Assembly: GCF_963662805.1 (NCBI RefSeq)
Contig: NZ_OY759853.1
Location: forward strand, 1-47,601
Direction: 5' to 3'
DNA length: 47,601 nt
DNA from: an uncultured Cohaesibacter sp.
GTDB taxonomy: Bacteria; Pseudomonadota; Alphaproteobacteria; Rhizobiales; Cohaesibacteraceae
Shown here: in pieces, positions 44,580-47,601 of the stretch
How positions within the stretch are numbered: position 1 is the stretch's first letter
Layout: every line of letters starts with the position of its first letter
The notes under the pieces: generated by a model
Databases searched by the model: none
Told to the model about the DNA's origin: nothing
Seen by the model: the letters and a program-made list of their open reading frames with translations, nothing else
Position numbers and translations under genes: made by a program

Positions 44580-44984
44580 ATGAAATTCCCGCATTTATTG
44601 GCTGCGAGCGCTGTGATGCTTTCAGCAGGCATGTTTACCTCTTTTGCTCAGGCATCCGCGCTGCCTGATTGCGACAACGCAGGTGTTCTCTCCCGCGTCA
44701 GCAGAACCATCGCCACCGCCGAACGGAACGTGGTGCAGTCTGGTGACCCGGTCGAACGCATTGCCAGCGTCCGCCAGTCGAAACTGCGTGAGAATGGACC
44801 GCGCATGTTCTCCCAGCGTTACTGCCGGGCCACTGGCTATACCGAACGCGGTCGGCGCAAGTCCATCTACTATCTGATCGAAGCCCAAGCTGGCTTTGCA
44901 GGCTATGGCTACGGTGTAGAGGCCTGTGTCTCCGGTCGTGACCCGTGGAAAATCCACGGTGCCTACTGCCGGTCTGTTCGCTAG
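44580..44984 (+). CDS. Small secreted protein of unknown function
   Basis: A 134-residue protein with a signal peptide (MKFPHLLAASAVMLSAGMFT, cleaved near AQASA). The mature part is about 105 residues with four cysteines (PDCDNAG, RYCRATG, EACVSGRD, AYCRSVR) that could form two disulfides. I recall similar hypothetical proteins in rhizobia with a matching YYLIEAQAGFAG-type core and a C-terminal acidic-to-basic CVSG...CR pair. No catalytic motif can be assigned. GGGGG lies 9 bases upstream of the ATG. Confidence 0.8.
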   Translation: MKFPHLLAASAVMLSAGMFTSFAQASALPDCDNAGVLSRVSRTIATAERNVVQSGDPVERIASVRQSKLRENGPRMFSQRYCRATGYTERGRRKSIYYLIEAQAGFAGYGYGVEACVSGRDPWKIHGAYCRSVR

Positions 44985-45263
44985 ACCACAGACAACTGGG
45001 ACAGTCCTTCGAGCCCCTTGCCGGATGCGGCGCAAAACATCATGTGATTGCGTGTGATGCGCCGCTAACAACTGGTCTCACAGTTTTCCCTGTCTTCCCG
45101 AACCGGCCATTCATTTCAAACTTTTTTTCCCAAAATCAGCATTCCCTCTCTTGAATGGGTTTAAAACGCAAAAGCGCCTGCCTATATAAAAATTTCAATC
45201 AGTATTTTCAGTGTTCGACACACACAATAACGCATAAGAAACAGTACGGACCCCAGCCGATCT

Positions 45264-46238
45264 ATGATGATGTATCTGTACCTCGTTGGAGGTCTTGTCC
45301 TTCTGCTTGTGGCGGGAGACCTTCTCGTTCGTGGTTCCATCGCAATTGCAACGCGACTTGGCATCCCCCCGCTCATAATCGGCCTGACAATTGTGTCTTT
45401 CGGCACCTCGGCTCCGGAACTGATCATCTCCATTGATGCCGCCTTCAGAGGCGCGTCTGGCATTGCCCTTGGTAACATCGTCGGCTCAAACATCACCAAC
45501 ATTCTGCTTGTGCTGGGACTGCCTGCCCTCATCCGTGTGACCCAATGCACCGAGAGCGGCGTCCGCTCCAGCACGGCCTTTATGATGGCGGTGTCGGTCA
45601 TTTTCATGTCCCTGTCTTGGGACGGGCTGCTCGACCTGAGGGCCGGTATCATCTTCCTTGCTTTGCTTGGCTTCTTTCTCAGCTGGACCGTCTGGACATC
45701 CCGCCAGCAGAAGAGCGAACCGAACGATCTCATCGATGAGGAAATGCTCGAAGAGGCTCCGTCCAATCTCTGGCTCGCTGCGGTCTTCACCATCGTCGGC
45801 ATCATCGGCCTGCCCGTTGGCGGCAATTTCGCCGTTCAAGGCGCCACAGATATCGCGCGAAGCTGGGGCGTTTCCGAAGCCGCCATCGGCCTGACCGTAG
45901 TCGCCCTTGGCACGTCTCTGCCCGAACTTGTGACCACACTCGTCGCCGCGCTCCGCAATCAGGCAGCAGTCGCGATTGGCAACGTCGTCGGCTCCAACAT
46001 TTTCAATATCCTCGGGATCATGGGTGTGACGGCAACGATCATTCCGATCCAGGTCCCCGAACAGATGATCGATTTCGATTTCTGGATCATGGTGGCCACC
46101 TCGGCTCTGATGCTCCCCATCGCGCTGTTGCGCATGCCCATTACGCGCATTCGCGGCGTGGGCATGTTGCTCGCCTATGGCTGCTATATCACCTTCGTCT
46201 TCAAGTCCGGTGCAAACCACGCTCCCCAGCTTTTCTAA
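45264..46238 (+). CDS. Calcium/sodium antiporter, CaCA family (YrbG type)
   Basis: A 324-residue inner-membrane antiporter with about ten helices in two inverted halves. Both alpha-repeats are clear: SFGTSAPELIISI plus GNIVGSNITNILLVLG in the first half, and ALGTSLPELVTTL plus GNVVGSNIFNILGIMG in the second. The conserved Glu in each GTSxPE binds the cation. A cytoplasmic acidic loop (EPNDLIDEEMLEEA) joins the halves. It exports Ca2+ or exchanges K+/Na+. The start is ambiguous among three consecutive ATGs (45264, 45267, 45270), and the ribosome binding site is weak. Confidence 0.94.
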   Translation: MMMYLYLVGGLVLLLVAGDLLVRGSIAIATRLGIPPLIIGLTIVSFGTSAPELIISIDAAFRGASGIALGNIVGSNITNILLVLGLPALIRVTQCTESGVRSSTAFMMAVSVIFMSLSWDGLLDLRAGIIFLALLGFFLSWTVWTSRQQKSEPNDLIDEEMLEEAPSNLWLAAVFTIVGIIGLPVGGNFAVQGATDIARSWGVSEAAIGLTVVALGTSLPELVTTLVAALRNQAAVAIGNVVGSNIFNILGIMGVTATIIPIQVPEQMIDFDFWIMVATSALMLPIALLRMPITRIRGVGMLLAYGCYITFVFKSGANHAPQLF

Positions 46239-46347
46239 GCGCATCGAAACCACACCCATTTCTAGCCCAATGCTGGTCCGGTGACTGAGGCTGGATAGCC
46301 AGACATCAGGGCTTTGCGCCTTATCGTCCACCGGCTATTCTCCCGAC

Positions 46348-47601
46348 ATGGCAGAAGAATCAGAACATCCCTTGGAAGACAGCACCCCGCAGAAAGTGCG
46401 GACCGGTTTTGACGTGATCGGCGACTTCGTCCGACGCCTGCCCAATGCACCCGGCGTCTATCGCATGCTCAACGCAAACGGGGATGTGCTCTATGTCGGC
46501 AAGGCGCGGAACCTCAAGAAGCGCGTGTCCAACTACGCCCGCCACGGCAATCAGACCAACCGCATCATCAGGATGATCCAGCTGACGGCCAGCATGGAAT
46601 TCGTCACCACGGCGACGGAAACCGAAGCCCTGTTGCTCGAGGCCAACCTCATCAAGCGCCTGCGGCCCCGCTTCAACGTGCTGCTGCGCGATGACAAGAG
46701 CTTCCCCTACATCCTCATTGGCGAAGACCACGAAGCCCCGCAGATTGCCAAGCATCGCGGTGCTCGCAAGCGCAAGGCAAAATACTATGGCCCCTTTGCC
46801 TCTGCAGGCGCGGTCAACAACACCATCAACGCCCTGCAGAAGGCCTTCCTCTTGCGCACCTGTACGGACTCGGTCTATGAGAGCCGCTCGCGCCCCTGCC
46901 TGCTCTATCAAATCAAGCGTTGCGCCGCCCCCTGTACCGGCGAGATCTCCACCGAGGGCTATGCCCATCTGGTGCGCGAGGCCCATCAGTTCCTGACCGG
47001 CAAGAGCCAGACCGTCCGCAAGGAAATGTCCGAGCGGATGCAGAAAGCCTCCGAAGAGCTCGACTTCGAAACCGCCGCCATCTATCGCGACCGGCTGGCA
47101 GCGCTCAGCCATATCCAGTCGCATCAGGGTATCAACCCCCAGAACACCGAAGAGGCCGACGTCTTCGCCTGCTATCAGGATGGCGGACAGACCTGCATTC
47201 AGGTCTTCTTCTTCCGCACCGGCCAGAACTGGGGCAACCGTGCCTATTTCCCCAAGGCCGACAAGACCCAGACCGAGGAAGAGGTTCTCGGCGCTTTCCT
47301 TGCCCAGTTCTACGACAACAAGCCCTGCCCCCGGCTCATCCTGATGTCCCACACCATTGAGGAGCAGGATCTCATCGCAGAGGCCCTGTCGAGCAAGTCG
47401 GAGCACAAGGTTGCGGTCCTCACGCCACAAAGGGGAGAGAAGAAGGATCTTGTCGACCATGCCCACGCCAATGCGCGCGAGGCCCTTGGTCGCCGTCTGG
47501 CCGAAACCTCAAGCCAGAACCGGCTGCTCGAAGGCGTGGGGGAAGTTTTCAAGCTCCCCTCTGCCCCCAACCGCATTGAGGTCTTCGACAACAGCCACAT
47601 T
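46348..47601 (+). CDS. uvrC: Excinuclease ABC subunit C, N-terminal part (runs off the window)
   Basis: UvrC makes both incisions in nucleotide excision repair with UvrB. The frame is open from ATG 46348 to the window end (418 codons). The GIY-YIG nuclease domain is seen in NAPGVYRMLNANGDVLYVGK and ARNLKKRVSNY, which cuts 3' of the lesion. A Cys-rich segment (RPCLLYQIKRCAAPCTGEIS) and the UVR domain that binds UvrB (SEELDFETAAIYRDRLAALS) follow. The last residues, EVFDNSHI, begin the 5' nuclease region. A short extension of about 25 residues precedes the nuclease domain. Confidence 0.97.
   Translation, partial: MAEESEHPLEDSTPQKVRTGFDVIGDFVRRLPNAPGVYRMLNANGDVLYVGKARNLKKRVSNYARHGNQTNRIIRMIQLTASMEFVTTATETEALLLEANLIKRLRPRFNVLLRDDKSFPYILIGEDHEAPQIAKHRGARKRKAKYYGPFASAGAVNNTINALQKAFLLRTCTDSVYESRSRPCLLYQIKRCAAPCTGEISTEGYAHLVREAHQFLTGKSQTVRKEMSERMQKASEELDFETAAIYRDRLAALSHIQSHQGINPQNTEEADVFACYQDGGQTCIQVFFFRTGQNWGNRAYFPKADKTQTEEEVLGAFLAQFYDNKPCPRLILMSHTIEEQDLIAEALSSKSEHKVAVLTPQRGEKKDLVDHAHANAREALGRRLAETSSQNRLLEGVGEVFKLPSAPNRIEVFDNSHI

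Noticed and set aside
46360..47466. 368-codon ORF on the minus strand
   Set aside because: Antisense shadow of uvrC, whose conserved frame is on the plus strand.

Overview
The window looks like the chromosome of a marine or sediment alphaproteobacterium of the order Hyphomicrobiales (Rhizobiales), perhaps near Cohaesibacter or the Stappiaceae. The evidence is gene order and family content: dnaG next to rpoD, carA/carB/greA, an Lrp-trxB-lsrB(vtlR) block followed by an AbcR-like small RNA, a DUF1402 protein, an ELM1-family protein, and the marine-type (class GN) sortase pair. Genus-level placement is inference.

Layout. 1-4390 (minus strand): rpoD (partial, two apparent frameshifts), dnaG and a GatB/YqeY protein. 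4841-11665: carA and carB on the plus strand, separated by a YpfJ-type zinc protease (minus), a candidate 39-residue ORF with its own terminator (minus) and an XRE-like regulator. 11811-16474: greA, an Lrp/AsnC regulator, a frameshifted ELM1 gene, trxB, a cysteine-free LsrB/VtlR regulator and the sRNA candidate. 16789-22481: a MsrP-like molybdoenzyme, a CPBP membrane protein, an EF-G-like GTPase and an aspartate aminotransferase.

22752-34439 is the distinctive part. A near-perfect FNR/FixK box precedes two tandem copies of a two-gene module, each made of a membrane-anchored octaheme cytochrome c (octaheme tetrathionate reductase family) and a small membrane cytochrome b. Next come a DUF2892 membrane protein, a VIT/VWA surface protein ending in an LPKTA sorting signal with its dedicated class GN sortase, a DMT transporter and a sulfide:quinone oxidoreductase with the conserved three-cysteine set. 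DUF2892 and the quinone oxidoreductase share AT-rich operator-like sites, as expected for sulfide/persulfide control. The inferred picture is an oxygen- and sulfur-responsive periplasmic electron-transfer locus.

34697-47601: uvrB, a GFA-type zinc protein, an endonuclease/phosphatase-fold protein, an RlpA-like gene and a DUF1402 gene (the last three frameshifted), DUF2164, a metallo-beta-lactamase-fold hydrolase, an unknown anchored protein, rlmJ, RNase T2, a small secreted unknown, a Ca2+/Na+ antiporter and the start of uvrC.

Sequence quality caution: at least eight single-base frame breaks fall in otherwise well-conserved genes, and most are one extra G or C in a short homopolymer. This argues for sequencing or assembly errors rather than real gene decay. 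No CRISPR array, rRNA, tRNA, transposase or prophage gene was seen.
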